A stretch of DNA of 64,000 bases from Glossina fuscipes. Taxonomy: Eukaryota; Arthropoda; Insecta; Diptera; Glossinidae. The DNA lies in NCBI RefSeq assembly GCF_014805625.2, contig NW_023998414.1, positions 18,495,161 through 18,559,160 on the forward strand, given 5' to 3'. Below are positions 40,168 through 52,425 of this stretch, piece after piece; the stretch's first letter is position 1; the number at the start of each line of letters is the position of its first letter. A program made the translations under genes and the position numbers. The notes under the pieces are model-generated. The model did no database searches and was not told where the DNA came from. It saw only the letters and a program-made list of their open reading frames with translations.

Positions 40168-40512
40168 AGGGTGTCCCGAAATTTGCGCATAATTTGTGCG
40201 GTGAAGCGTTGGCGACCCACAAAAAAAATTGCACGAGAGAACAACGCGTTTCCATTGTTGAACTAAATTTCAAAAACAGTTAAAGCTTAGCGGCCAGCAA
40301 TGTTACTGATGGCCGATATCGCGCCAATTTAGCTGAAATTAAGGTGAACAATACGCCATGTCGTGTGCTTCCGCGTTTCGGCGAACAAAATTAGGCCAAC
40401 CCCAAGGGGTTTATTTGAAGTCAAAGATCTGTACACATAGAACGATATCCTGTGTAGATTATGATCGAAGAAAATCTTTCTTCCTTGTCTTGTGTAAATT
40501 TTGGGACACCCT
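40168..40512 (+). mobile_element. Short mariner-like element with transposase N-terminal remnant
   Basis: The ends AGGGTGTCCCGAAATTT and the inverted AGGGTGTCCCAAAATTT match closely. The element sits in a TA-rich microsatellite, so the TA target is plausible but cannot be fixed. A frame near the left end reads REQRVSIVELNFKNS, like the N-terminal helix-turn-helix of mariner-type transposases. The frame is soon lost, and at 345 bp the element is internally deleted and inactive. Confidence 0.75.
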
Positions 40513-40633
40513 ATATATATACATTAATTTTAACGAAAAGCTTTTTCCGTGAGAAACTTTAGTAACGAAATTTTCCAATGGAGAAAAAAACTAGAACAAA
40601 TTTTATTCCTTGTCTTTATAGAATAAAAGTTTA

Positions 40634-40666
<33 letters not shown>

Positions 40667-43569
40667 TCTTGAGATAATATCGAATACTGTTAACAATGCT
40701 TCAATAGATTTGATAGAGCGAAACTAAATCTTCAAACGATGAAAACATATTTAAGGAGATTGTTGTTATTATTATATTCATATTCTCATAAGTCTTCAGT
40801 TATTTTACGCATTTCAAATCGAATACACACTGCCCCCAACTGTACGAACAAATGCTATGTTATATGCAGCAAGCCCATCTGATGTGTTTCAATTTTTTAT
40901 TTATCTATGGTTTTCTTTTGTTTTCAATAAAGGAAAGTAAACTGTTTTAATTTTGTTTCCAGCTTACGTAATTTTTATTGAAAGCCAAGCAAGAGCAATT
41001 ATCTCGCGTTCCTTGTACTACCTATTTTGCTACCTATAGACCAAGTCCATCCGTTGATAAAAAATTTGAAGCAGAACGATTTTGAAAACGAACCATAGCA
41101 TATAAATTAGTTTAGCACACTTATACACTTACTTGAAAGATTTTCGACCCTTTTTTACACTCCGCGCTATAGTAATGGTGGATTTATTAGATTTGTCATA
41201 CCCCCAAAAGGTATTCGAAAATGATTAGCAAAAAGCGTGAGAAGCGCATATGTCCATTTGTGATTATAATTAATACAAGTATTGACAAATGTTTATCTAA
41301 AGTATAAAATCAATGCTTTCCAGGATCGTCTGAAAAAAGTTCCACCATCGACCACCTGGCAAAATACTTTGCATTGTTTGCATATTAGTTTGAGGTGAGC
41401 GATAGATCAGTATTTTGTTTTCCTTCATCATGGAAGAACCGTAGAACTTGTATCATTCCGCTTATAAACCGGCTCTCGATTGGGATGACAATTTGAAGCG
41501 AACACGCGTTAATCCCTCGGTTTTTGTTTGTTTTCAGAGCTATGGTAGATGCATAAAAAACTGAAACTTGCGGCGCAAGATACCCATAAGTTATTTTTTA
41601 TAGACCATGCTCTCTAAAATGGACTAGCACCCTTGCTGGAGTTAGGCATTGAAGAAAAGAAGAATTTTTTTTTTAAGTCCTTATTGTCAAACACACGGAA
41701 TTTTGGGCAAACATTTGGCAATAGCTTTTAAAATTTCGATTAGGTCAACTGACTTGCTTACAATTACAAAAGAAACGTTTACTTGATATCATTGTGAGCA
41801 ATAAAACTTCAATCGAAAGCTAAAAAAATATTAAATTCAAAAACAAATTATGGAAACAAAAGAAAGGGTATAAAATGAGTTTTTATTAAAACAAATATTT
41901 TTATATATATTATTTTTTTTTTTTTTATTCTATGTAAAAATTATGTAAAAATACAGTTAAGCATTTGAATGCATATAATTATAAAATTGCATCTTTGTGT
42001 TTATGTTTAAAAAAAAAAACACAAATTTAGTTATTAAGCCAGCATTAGTGAACGAGAATCGTATGTTTATTAAAAAATAATATTAATTATAAAACATGCC
42101 TTAATACTCTCCATATATTTGTTTCATGTTCGTTCCTTCTCTTTAACTGTATATATATTTTCTTAATTATTCCATTTTTTTTTTGTTTCTCAATTTTTAT
42201 TTATACATTTTTAATTTTTTGTATGAACGTGGCCATATATAGATTTTTTTTTATTTAAATTAAGTTTGAAAAATAAAAAGCTTTCATTTTATAGCTGTGT
42301 TATGTTTTATATAAAATATAATATGTTTTTTAATTAAAGTATAATTTTCAAAAATACAAAGCAAGCTTAACGTAATTATAAAAAATAAATAAATATTTTC
42401 CAAAAAAAAAAAAATAATAATAATAATAATAAAAAAAAATATATATACAAAACAACTTAATTTTTATATAATTATTTTCGTTAGCAAAAAATTTTTCTCT
42501 TTCTTTCGCTGAACGCATTAAAGTAACGAAAAAGTTTATGAATAAATAATAAAACGCTCTATGTCCGAAAATATGATTTATTTTTTCATTTTATTTTCTT
42601 CCCCTCCTCAAAGCTATTATGATGTTGTAAACTTGGAGTCAAATCTTTCAAAGCAAAAAATAAACTAAACGTTTTGCATTTTATTATATGACGATGGCGA
42701 AGAAACGGACTAATCACGAGGTATAATGTAAGAGTATCAACTATAGGTGAATAAAACATTAAAACAAGCAATATATACCTGCTATTATATTCTTGATCAG
42801 CTTGGGAAACGAAATGCTTTTATTCTATTCGTTGAAACCATCAAAAAAAAAACCAATAGTAAAACTTTCATCTGCCCTGTATATTAGATTCACAGGAAAT
42901 CTATCGTTCAATTTGCAGCATTCAAAATCACGAAACCGACACACTATAAAATATATAGTTGATCGCCGTAATTCCCCTTTTATTTAAAATTTTCGCAATT
43001 ACGAGAATCAAGAAATAAAGAAAAACACGAAACAAGCAACACAACAATAGTAGTAAAAGGGGGAAAAAAATCCTACAATCGCAAAGGCAAATATTGGTTT
43101 GAAATTTAGGAAAAAATTGTTACTAAACGATTGTGGTATAAGCAAATCTTTTAAAATTCACTCATAACAAAGAAAAAACGGTAAATTGCGATCTGTAAAA
43201 TATCCAAAATACCGAAAAATTCAATGAAAATTGTTCTGAAACGTTGAACTCCATGAAATTCCAATAAAACTTAAGTGGTCTTCACCTAAAGCCTATTACG
43301 ACACATTTCCTATGACCGGACTACGCCCAAGAATTGTCAAGTCTAGATTGCAATGAGTTGAAGTAGTGAGTATGAAGGATTCGCCTTAAGGTACATTTCA
43401 TTTTTTAACTGGTTCTGTAATTGACATTCACCTTACGACAAAAAATAGCAATATATTAGGTATAATATTAATAAAAAGCATTTATTTATAATAAATTTCT
43501 CAAGTAAAAAAAAAAATGCGAGCTTTGGGACTTCTTTGTATATTTATATTTTAATTATGAAAAGACAAT
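40513..43569. other. AT-rich non-coding DNA
   Basis: Many poly-A/T tracts; no feature supported. Confidence 0.6.
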
Positions 43570-43880
43570 CTTAACAAGTAAAAACGTTATACTGGGCGAC
43601 GGCACACCATTAAATATCCTACACAAATTCGCTTAACACATTTGTTCTTTCATGAAACGACTTTTCAAACTACCGCGTTATATGGGAAGTGGTCAAAAAA
43701 AATAATCCGATCCGAACCGAAGAATTTTCAATAGCGTTCTACATTGAATCAAAACACGACACACACACAGTGTACCAAATTTCATTAGAGAATATCTCAT
43801 AAAATGACGACCTGTACGTTGAACACAAGAATCCAAGGCGGATAGACGGACAGACAAATTAAATTTATGTATGCAATACC
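43570..43880 (+). repeat. Dispersed degenerate repeat, copy 6
   Basis: It contains CACACCATTAAATATCCTAC, GACTTTTCAAACTACCGCG, GGGAAGTGGTCAAAAA, TTTTCAATAGCGTT, CCAAATTTCATTAGAGAATA, TTGAACACAAGAATCCAAGG and GATAGACGGACAGACA, all in order. Confidence 0.65.
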
Positions 43881-45547
43881 CACAAAGACCTGAGATAGAG
43901 TCACCAGAAAGTAATTCTGAATCCATTGTTATAATAAAAGAATCAACATTACTTTCTGAATCAATCGATATGTTAAAAGAATTGAAGTTATTTGAAATCG
44001 TTCTGGGTATTGTATAGATTCGCACAAACTTCATATACCGCTTATAGTACCAGAAGTGGTGTAGCGTGCAAAAAAATATATAAAAATCTGATGGAAAAAT
44101 TATAATTGCTTAAAATAGTTTTTAATTTTTTTAATATATAATATAACAACAATGAAAAATATGATATACGAAAAAATTGAATCTCCAAAATATATGTTTG
44201 TCATCCGTTTTATGATAAACATCACAAATCTCTATTACCATTCACTCTTAAACCTCACATCGCAACATCTAGAGCACCTTACGTGACTGTTAAAGCACTT
44301 AATAACCCCACCATAATCTTTCTCTTTACACAATAAAATTAAGAAAATTAAAAATTGCAAAGAAAGGAAGAAGAAGAATAAGAAGAAAAGTAAAACAAAA
44401 ACATCGCAATATTTTTTGCCACTGTAGAGAACTGTTAAGAAAGCTTTCATTCATTTTGAAACTCATAACCAAAGAAATCAAATTTTCAAAAATTAAAAAC
44501 TAAAAAATCTAAATAAAAATTTAAAAAAAGGAACATACAAATATTTTTTTAATTTTTAAAAACAATATTGTTGAAAAAATTGTTCTTTGAGTTAAGAAAA
44601 AATTAGGAAAATATTTATTTCGTGCTTTTCTTAAAAGAGAAAAGCAAAACAATCTTATTTAAAATAAGTGACAAATTGTAAAAAAAAAAAAAAAACAAAC
44701 AAACAAACAAAAAATAAATAAGAAAAGATAACAACAATATATTAACAATTCATTTAATATCTATCCTTCGTGTGTGCGAATTGTTGAAAATATATATAGA
44801 AAAGTAAAATAAATAATTAATAATGATAAAGTAAAGCAAAAACTACAGTCATCGGCGTTCTTGATTATCTGAATTTCCACTTTTCTAATTCCCTTCAAAT
44901 CTGTTATATATAACGCACGCCTTAGAAGCCTCATTCTCATTTGGTCTAATTTGTCTCCTTTCAACGCCCTTGACTACAGTCCATTTTTCAACAAAAAAAA
45001 AAAAAAAAAAACAACAAACAAAAATAAATAGTAAATGAAATCTTTTTGCTAAATTATATAAAAAAGAAAACGATATATTGAAATATTTAATATATTTATA
45101 ATATACATAAATAACAAAATAATACAAAACGAAATAATTCAATTTAACGCAATATAGATGTATTTGATATGAACTTAAAAAAGAAAGTAAAAAAAAAAAA
45201 AAAAATTTAATATTATTGTAACATCAAGTTGCATGCAAAAAAAAGGAATAAAGAAAACAAAAAAAGAAAGCAAATTCTCACCTTATCATATATATAATCT
45301 AAATAGAATAAAAACCAACAATAACAACAGTCTGTCTTTAAAGAAACGCTTGCAAATAAAAATATTAACATTAAAGAAAAAGGAAAGCTCATCTTTTACT
45401 GAAGGCACAAAAGCTATATTCACTATGAACCTGGGATAGCCAAGATCTCGAATACAAGCGAATCGCAAAACTTTTGACTGAACGTGGACATATCAGTTCG
45501 CAATTCCGATTTTTAAGAGCACCGATTTAGCAACTTACGCCGGCCAA

Positions 45548-45584
<37 letters not shown>

Positions 45585-46299
45585 AATACTGTCTATATAT
45601 TTACTGCACTGATGTAGCAACCTACGCTGGCCGAATATATAAAATGTATATAAAATAGATATATATACATACGGTACGAAAAATTAAAGTTTCTCGCGTA
45701 AAAATTTTTATTCTTAAAAAACAAAAACTTAAATTAAATAACGATTCAAAAGTTTCTTGCGACTTAAGATAAAGTTATGAACAAAAAAGCACAAAAAAGA
45801 GTGCATACCGTTCACTGGGCAGTGAGTTTAATATGCTATTTGTGGATAAAATTAAAAAATTAATATTATGTGGGGCCACCTTTAGCATCTTGGCATTTGA
45901 GAAACCAATCTTTCTGTTACATCTGCATCATTTTTTTTGTCCATTCCCAAAGTTAAGCATTGTCAAGGTCCAAGGACAGCTTCGATGCTTGTCGGCATGG
46001 ATGAAATCAGTTCACGACGACAGGTCTGTAGTGGAATATTTGACTATACTTTTTTCGCCTCCTGATCCGCACTAATTTTTATGAGCTGAAGCAAAATCTT
46101 TTCTCTGTTCCAAATTAACTTGTGGGGCTTAATAATAAATTGATGATAACTCTGTTAAGATATATTTAAAATTTAAAAAAGATGGCAAGTTTGCAGTATG
46201 TTGGGAAACACGAAATTAATTAATAAATTTGTGAAATGGAAATTCAAGTTTCGAATAAAAATAAATTATGGTCGATTAGGGAGCATTTTATTATGCTGA
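43881..46299. other. AT-rich non-coding DNA with long A and TA tracts
   Basis: Only the short duplication at 45.5-45.6 kb and simple repeats are visible. Confidence 0.6.
45520..45645 (+). repeat. Short duplicated segment flanking a (TA)n run
   Basis: TTTAGCAACTTACGCCGGCC near 45525 and GTAGCAACCTACGCTGGCC near 45613 are diverged copies around a TA microsatellite (about 45549-45582). Confidence 0.6.
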
Positions 46300-48172
46300 G
46301 CGTTCGTTGTGTCACTATTTATGATTAACAACAAAATGACAAAACGACAAACGTTTTTGAACAAAGGGATTTTCCGAGCTATACTTCCCGCTAGATTGGC
46401 ATCTAATAATCGTCGACGAACAGTTCGGTGTGATACAATATTCACAATTTCATTGGAAATTTCTTCAGATGATTTGAAAGATGATTTCGCTTTGCCAAAA
46501 GCAGACTGAAGGCTAAACGACTATCACTTGCGAGTGTGGTTAAGCCCAAAGTGCCCATAATTAAGGCGCCTTTGTCTCTTATTGTCAAACGAAAAATTAG
46601 TTAGAGGAGCGGAAAATGTGCATCCCAAGACGTTGTAAATAACAAACGCGGCCGCGTAAGAATGACATTGTAGCGACTGATTGTGATGCTGAGGACGTGC
46701 GAGTGCGAGCGAAGTAGCCGATTGGCAAATCAGTACCGAAAGAGTATGAGATGCAAATGCCCAAAAAAAATATGTCCAAGGATAAAGGTATCCAACGTTA
46801 GCTATAAGTACGAAAATGATAAGATTGTGACTAAAATGCCCGATCAAAATCGCATTTTAAAGCATAGAAAGGTTTAGTAGGAACTATGAGGTTAAACCAA
46901 ATATTAAGACCTGTAACAGTGTCATCATTGAGACGGATTCCAAAACTTTCAGGAATATTCCGACCAAGAGGTGTATCGGCTTGTATCGTTTGGAAAAGAT
47001 GGCGCCTCTATGAAGGCTGAAAGTGTCTAGGTACCCATAAGTCACTGGAATGTAAAAGCGAACCTCATAATGTATATGTGAATGAAACGAGGATGAATTA
47101 AAAGCTTAGCTTGGACTTAATATTGAGCATTCAGCGTTGATAAGGACTTGCCCTACCTATTTACATAAATTAAACTTAGTTACGAAAAACATTGATTATG
47201 ATGCGTGAGCAACATTTACATGCTTGCGGTGTTAGCATGAAGATAGCCTTGAAAATTGTTAGCGGAACAGATAAAAAATCTCAGTTATGTCATTTTAATG
47301 CACATAGCTTCAATTAGCAAGATTGACTATTTTAATTATTTGTATTCCTTGCTATTTGATATTGTTTGTACAACTAAAACGTGGTTTAAGTCGCACGTCG
47401 GCAACAAGTTTTGTGAAATTAGTGTTTACAATGTTGTCCGCCATGGCAGGAGGCGATGCCATTACCTTCGGCATTATGAGAGAGTGGTTGAATATCTTGG
47501 TATCGAAATCAATGGCCATAACTCAAAATGTGTGGTCATGTGTGTATGCATACCACAAAGGTCCAATTGTTGGATGATGTTTTTCAGATGTTAGATGAGT
47601 TCTCGATATTCTGCGAAAATATAACGATACTCTTCCCGTCGAGTTGAAATTGATGGACTCCGGACCTAGTGTTGCTGACAGTTCGTTAGTCGCTCACTAT
47701 GACCAATTTCCTCTTAATGGGATCTGATCATGAGAGGTTGGTTCTTGTTATCGACATAGGCATCAATTGTGATAGTTATAAACGCACGTGTTTCAGTTAC
47801 AGGAGACCATTAGGCTTCGTAATGGGGCTTGCAAAATTTGAAAAAGTTCCCCTTATGCGGATTGAGATAATTGAGAGGTTTTCCTTTGAGTACAGGAATA
47901 GAGTTCATAATGTTATTAGACACATGAAACGACTTTACTTTAATAAGAAATTGGATGTTAGTCTTCGTCCTAAGATGCTTCGGAAGAATCTGCACGAAAT
48001 AGACATTAGAAGGAGTTCGATAGTGTATGAAGTTGAATCTCAAACATTAAAAGATCACTTTCTGAAATCCAACTCTGGGTGTAGCAACCGTTTCTTGATT
48101 GTGGATCATAAGGTTATATATCGGCATGATAAAACTTTTCGAAACTGCTTTCTCTCCACTATGCGGACGTGA
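46300..48172 (+). pseudogene. Unidentified degenerate coding-like stretch
   Basis: Base composition is less AT-biased than its surroundings, and several plus-strand frames look protein-like in succession: SSDDLKDDFALPKAD near 46.5 kb, AKRLSLASVVKPKVPIIKAP in the next frame, MREWLNILVSKSMAITQNVW around 47.5 kb, ILRKYNDTLPVELKLMDSGP across a stop near 47.6 kb, then an ATG-initiated 157-residue frame at 47699-48172 (KFEKVPLMRIEIIERF and so on). The pieces are separated by single stops or shifts, as in a decayed gene or retrocopy. I recognise no family. It could also be an old transposon. No introns or poly(A) tail could be assigned. Confidence 0.4.
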
Positions 48173-48901
48173 AGACCAAGATGTTTATATGAGAAAATTC
48201 ACGGACAGTGGATCTAATCCTACCTGAAATACTTTACATCATCAAGAATGCTCATTGTGAATGCTGTGAGGCGTTTTATAATATATAATTTATGATCATA
48301 TCTAAATCTTTATGCTTTATATTATACGATGTTTTTACGTTATGTTATTTACATCTCTGACTTTACTGTTCTTGATAATTGTGTCGAAAGTGACTGCATA
48401 GGCATTATTAATTATAGTAATGTTAATTATTGTATAATGAAATTGCCTTTAATAATTATTTTTATTAATTAATGAATTAAACTTCAATTGAATTTAAATT
48501 AATTTATTTTAAAGTGACAACCAACGGTAATAGCTTAAAAAGAAGCGTTTTCTTGCATTTGATTTGAGGTGAAAAGAAAAGCACTAGAATAATAATATGC
48601 GCGGAAGTTATTAAGTATATATTCAAGCCTAAAAAACATTTTGGAAAAATATATATATAAAGATAGCAAAATAGCAGCACGTTAGCGATTCTTCTGAGGC
48701 ATTTCAACGACTCTGCGGCCCTTGCCTTATGTATTTGCAGTGACGAATTCACGAACGTGTTTTATTGTGTTATGTTAACTAAATCGATATGAAATTTTTT
48801 GATTTCATCACAGACTCTTTTAAATATTTTTAACCGATTTCCGGATCCGTTTGAGATTTTTAAAATTTTTGGTTAGGCTGTTAAACCGACCCAAAAAAGC
48901 T

Positions 48902-49005
48902 AAACATATGAAAGTGTTTACAAATCAAAGGTCGGTATATCGAATTCAAAAGAAAACATATGAAATTGTTTACAAATCAAAGGTCGTTATAGCGAATTCA
49001 AAAGA
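48902..49005 (+). repeat. Two-unit 52-bp tandem duplication
   Basis: AAACATATGAAAGTGTTTAC and the following bases to AATTCAAAAG repeat once, with few changes (period 52: 48902-48953, 48954-49005). It lies about 400 bp upstream of the first THAP gene. Confidence 0.85.
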
Positions 49006-49057
49006 AAGTTATATATGCATGGCCGTCGCTGAGTATCTTCAAATAAATAGCTCTCTT

Positions 49058-49160
49058 TAATTTAACAACCCCGTGTTAGCGTATTTTTCTAATGGCAATA
49101 TTTCGTATATTATAGGAGGACAGATATCGTAAGTTGCAAGCATATGTAAACAATGTGAAA
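49058..49160 (+). repeat. Upstream block shared by the two THAP genes (copy 1)
   Basis: AATTTAACAACCCCGTGTTA and a later GCATATGTAAACAA recur upstream of the second gene at about 52238-52345, so the duplication appears to include 5' flanking DNA that may hold promoter elements. Confidence 0.5.
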
Positions 49161-49404
49161 CCTAATAGAATCTGAATTTTTCCTTTAGTTATAACCAAAA
49201 CAAAAATAAAAGTAACAAAACTAGGGCAAAAAACAATCACTCTTAAATAATTTGGACGTATTGGTCTCCTGAGCAATCAATGGCAATCCAAGTATGCAAA
49301 AAAAAATACAGTATATAAAAAAAGCAAAAAAACCATTGTATAGAAGTGTATTTAAAGCATATTTTTTAAATTTTCACCATTTCCAGCGAAAGTGTTTATG
49401 AGAA

Positions 49405-50942
49405 ATGACGAATTGTGTCGTTTTTGGTTGCTGTGGAAAAAGCAGTGCGGATGACAACATCCGCCTATACAAGTTTCCCCAGGACAAATTAACGAGAATA
49501 AAATGGCTAGAGAATATTGGCTTGCAACCAGAAGAATTAAAATCCATGTCTAAAGTTTGCAGTCGGCATTTTGAGAGTGGATATCTCGGTTTTAGACGTT
49601 TAAAACCTCGTGTGATACCCACGTTGTGCCTTGGTAAGTATTTTAAGACAAAACAAAATACTTATAAGGAATCGTCGGAAAAATCGTGAAACCTTTTAGC
49701 AACAGGTAGTGCCAGTTCACTACGGAATTAATAAGGTCGTTCACATTTTTGATATGACGTTTTATAGTTTTAGCTTTTTTTTTTTTTAAAAACACGTAAG
49801 TTATTTGGCTGAATGTTTTGATGAGTTTAAAAGAAGAGAATGAAAGGGAAACGCAATACATTATCAAAATCTCAGCGATTCGTGATCATCAAAATGGTGT
49901 GGTATATGTGAGTAAATGTCATGACGATTCCGACAGATAAAAAATTATGCCTCTATGTTATTTAGGCAAAATGTATATTTGTTTTTCTCTACTAGGTCAC
50001 GAGCATAGAGCCCTTCATCGCAATACAGTTCCTTTCCAATGGAAACGGAGGAATTGCTGTATTAAAAATTGCAATTCCGGCTACGAGCAGAGGTTTTTTA
50101 AAGTTCCACCAAAAGGAGAGGAAAGGAGAACCTGGTTGAGTTTATGTAAACTAGATAACAGTACCAAAAAATATTTGTATATATGTGCTAATCATTTTAA
50201 TGAAAACGCCATCGGCAAACGAAAACTGTTAAAAGGCGCAGTCCCTTCAAGAAATTTATTTCTCAATGATAGTCTAATAGGTAAAACTGAAAAAGTGAAT
50301 GCTGATACAATCGGAGAGGATACGGAGACCAATGAAAACGAATCTGTTACAAACTCCAGTTTATCTGAACGATTTATAAAAGATAAATTGACAATTTCGC
50401 GCGCTGTGTACAAAACAGAAGACTCGGAGGACTACACAAGCGAGGTAGAAGTGTGTCCAAATGGCTGTCACCGTAATTTTTTGCAGAAAGAAAGAAAACT
50501 ATTAGCAGAAATAATCCGTCAGAATGAGGAAATTATTCAATTGAAAGACATAATTTCCGTTCTAAAGCAGCGGTTTCAAAATTTGGAAAATTCGTCATTC
50601 ATTGCTAACGCAAACACTAGCGAGGAGGCGATCGCTTTTTCAAAAATGATATGCGGTGGGCGAAAAAAGAAGTTCGGCAAAGATGAAAAAATACTTGCTC
50701 AGAATATCTTCTCTATTTCGAGCAAATGCTACAACTTTATGAGGAGTACCTTAAAATTTAATTTACCTCACAAATCGTCAGTTGATAATTGGTGCTCCGT
50801 ATTGCCCAAGAGCGCTGACAGCGATGATATCATCTTTGAACAGGTTTTCATTCCCAAAGATTCAGATTATGAACAATCGAACAATAACTTAGATAATTTT
50901 GTATTCAATCGCAATAAAGAGAACGAGATGGGTTCAGTGTAG
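49405..50942 (+). CDS. Double-THAP protein 1, P-element-transposase-like, truncated
   Basis: Two exons, 49405-49633 and 49996-50942, joined in phase 1 across a 362-bp intron (GTAAGT / CTACTAG), give 391 residues. Residues 1-76 are a THAP zinc finger: C4, C9, W34, C52, H55 and VIPTL at 70-74. Residues 97-164 are a second one: C97, C102, W123, C140, H143 and AVPSRNL. An acidic, serine-rich linker follows, then a coiled coil at about 240-275. At about 289-342 comes a segment (FSKMICGG, KILAQNIFS, YNFMRSTLKFNLP) resembling the part of P-element/THAP9-type transposases just after the coiled coil. The RNase-H-like catalytic core is absent. THAP domains bind DNA, so a nuclear DNA-binding role is likely; the target is unknown. 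Possible poly(A) signal at 51236-51241. Its tandem paralogue starts 1.5 kb downstream. Confidence 0.88.
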
Positions 50943-52237
50943 TTCGAAATATTTATGTGTTAGTGTCTTATCGCCACGCTTGCATAATAGTTAAAAGTAG
51001 AAATATGTTGACTTGGATTGTAAGGGCACTATGTATTTATAAACACATTTTAGTACTTTAATTCAACACTAAAGTCAAGACATTAAATAGTTTTAGCATA
51101 TTATGTAGCCTACACATGTGTTATGCCCATTATGTTAGGTCTATAATATATGAATATTGGGCTATGCGGCTTCATTATATAAAAAAATGCTTATAAGATA
51201 GTTAATTTAGTCTATATTTCCATAGAAAGGTAAGAAATAAATTGTTTTATTTATTATATTCATTATTATCACCAAATATTACTATGTACCTTATGAAAAC
51301 GAAATTAATGAAATAGCGTTTATTTCAATATCCTCCACTAAATGACTTATTTATATGCGGCTACACGAAACATTTACTGTCCAATTGAAGCAAATGTCTA
51401 AGTTTCCGCCAGTTCCACTTACTTAAACCATTCATCACTATTACTATCGTCTGTTTCATCACAAATATTGCAAACGTCTACGCAAACTATATAAAAGGAC
51501 GTTATCCTTAGGAATAACATGCACAAAAGTGTTGCAATATTTTTTTATAAAGTTCAAGAAAACAACGGTTTATTCACCTGTGCAAATCATTTACTATACA
51601 CAATTCTATTTCTTTTATTATTATCAAAAGAGATTCTTAAAAAGATGAATAATAAGAATTTTTGTTAATTTTGGGTATCTCACTTCTGGGCGGTACGTAT
51701 ACTTAATTCATGAATAGCTTAAAAAATTTCCGCATATCCGAAAAGCAAAGTGAAATGAAACGGCGTTGAGTTTGAAATTGATTTGAATAATTTCGACAAA
51801 CGATTCCACTTATAATCACTAGTCTTTCCCTTGCATGCGATAGTTTGCATTTTTGAAACACGATCTAGAAATGATTCCTTTTTAAGAAATAATTCTTTCT
51901 GAAATAATAGTTCTTGAATTAATTTACAAACAAAATTACAAGCTGAGACAACAGAGCTTACCAAAAAATAAATTATTTACAATTTTTAATTACTGGCCGT
52001 CTTGAAACACAAACACCGCAGATATGATATCCGCATTCTTTTGTTCCTAACGCGAAGGAGCTGCGAGGACATCATATATTTTCGTGCAATTTTTTTAAAG
52101 GCTTGTTTTTAATATTTCCAATTCTAATAAATAATACGTGCGCATTTCAGTTATGGTTGCTAAACGTATTGATAATTAATTGCACATCAACAAATACTCT
52201 TAAATCTCATAAATTCAGAAAACGAAAACTCTTGCAT
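50943..52237. other. Spacer between the two THAP genes
   Basis: It holds the likely 3' end of the first gene (AATAAA at 51236) and AT-rich DNA. No third THAP copy is seen on either strand. Confidence 0.6.
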
Positions 52238-52345
52238 TTAATTTAACAGCCCTGTATTACCTTTTACATTATCAAACAACAATCTCTTGCATATTATATG
52301 AAAGATTGTTTCCCAATTATCGTATTTAAACCATATGTAAACAAA
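52238..52345 (+). repeat. Upstream block shared by the two THAP genes (copy 2)
   Basis: AATTTAACAGCCCTGTATTA and CATATGTAAACAAATAAAG match copy 1 in order. The start codon of the second gene is 188 bp beyond the beginning of the block, against 347 bp in copy 1. Confidence 0.5.
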
Positions 52346-52425
52346 TAAAGATAATCTTAATCTGTCATAAAAAAAGTATATTGTTAAAAAACTTAAGCTT
52401 ACCGTATTGCAGATCCTTCTGAAAT

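Noticed and set aside
51719..51964. Minus-strand frame between the THAP genes, checked as a third paralogue
   Set aside because: It lacks THAP ligands, coiled coil and transposase-like motif.
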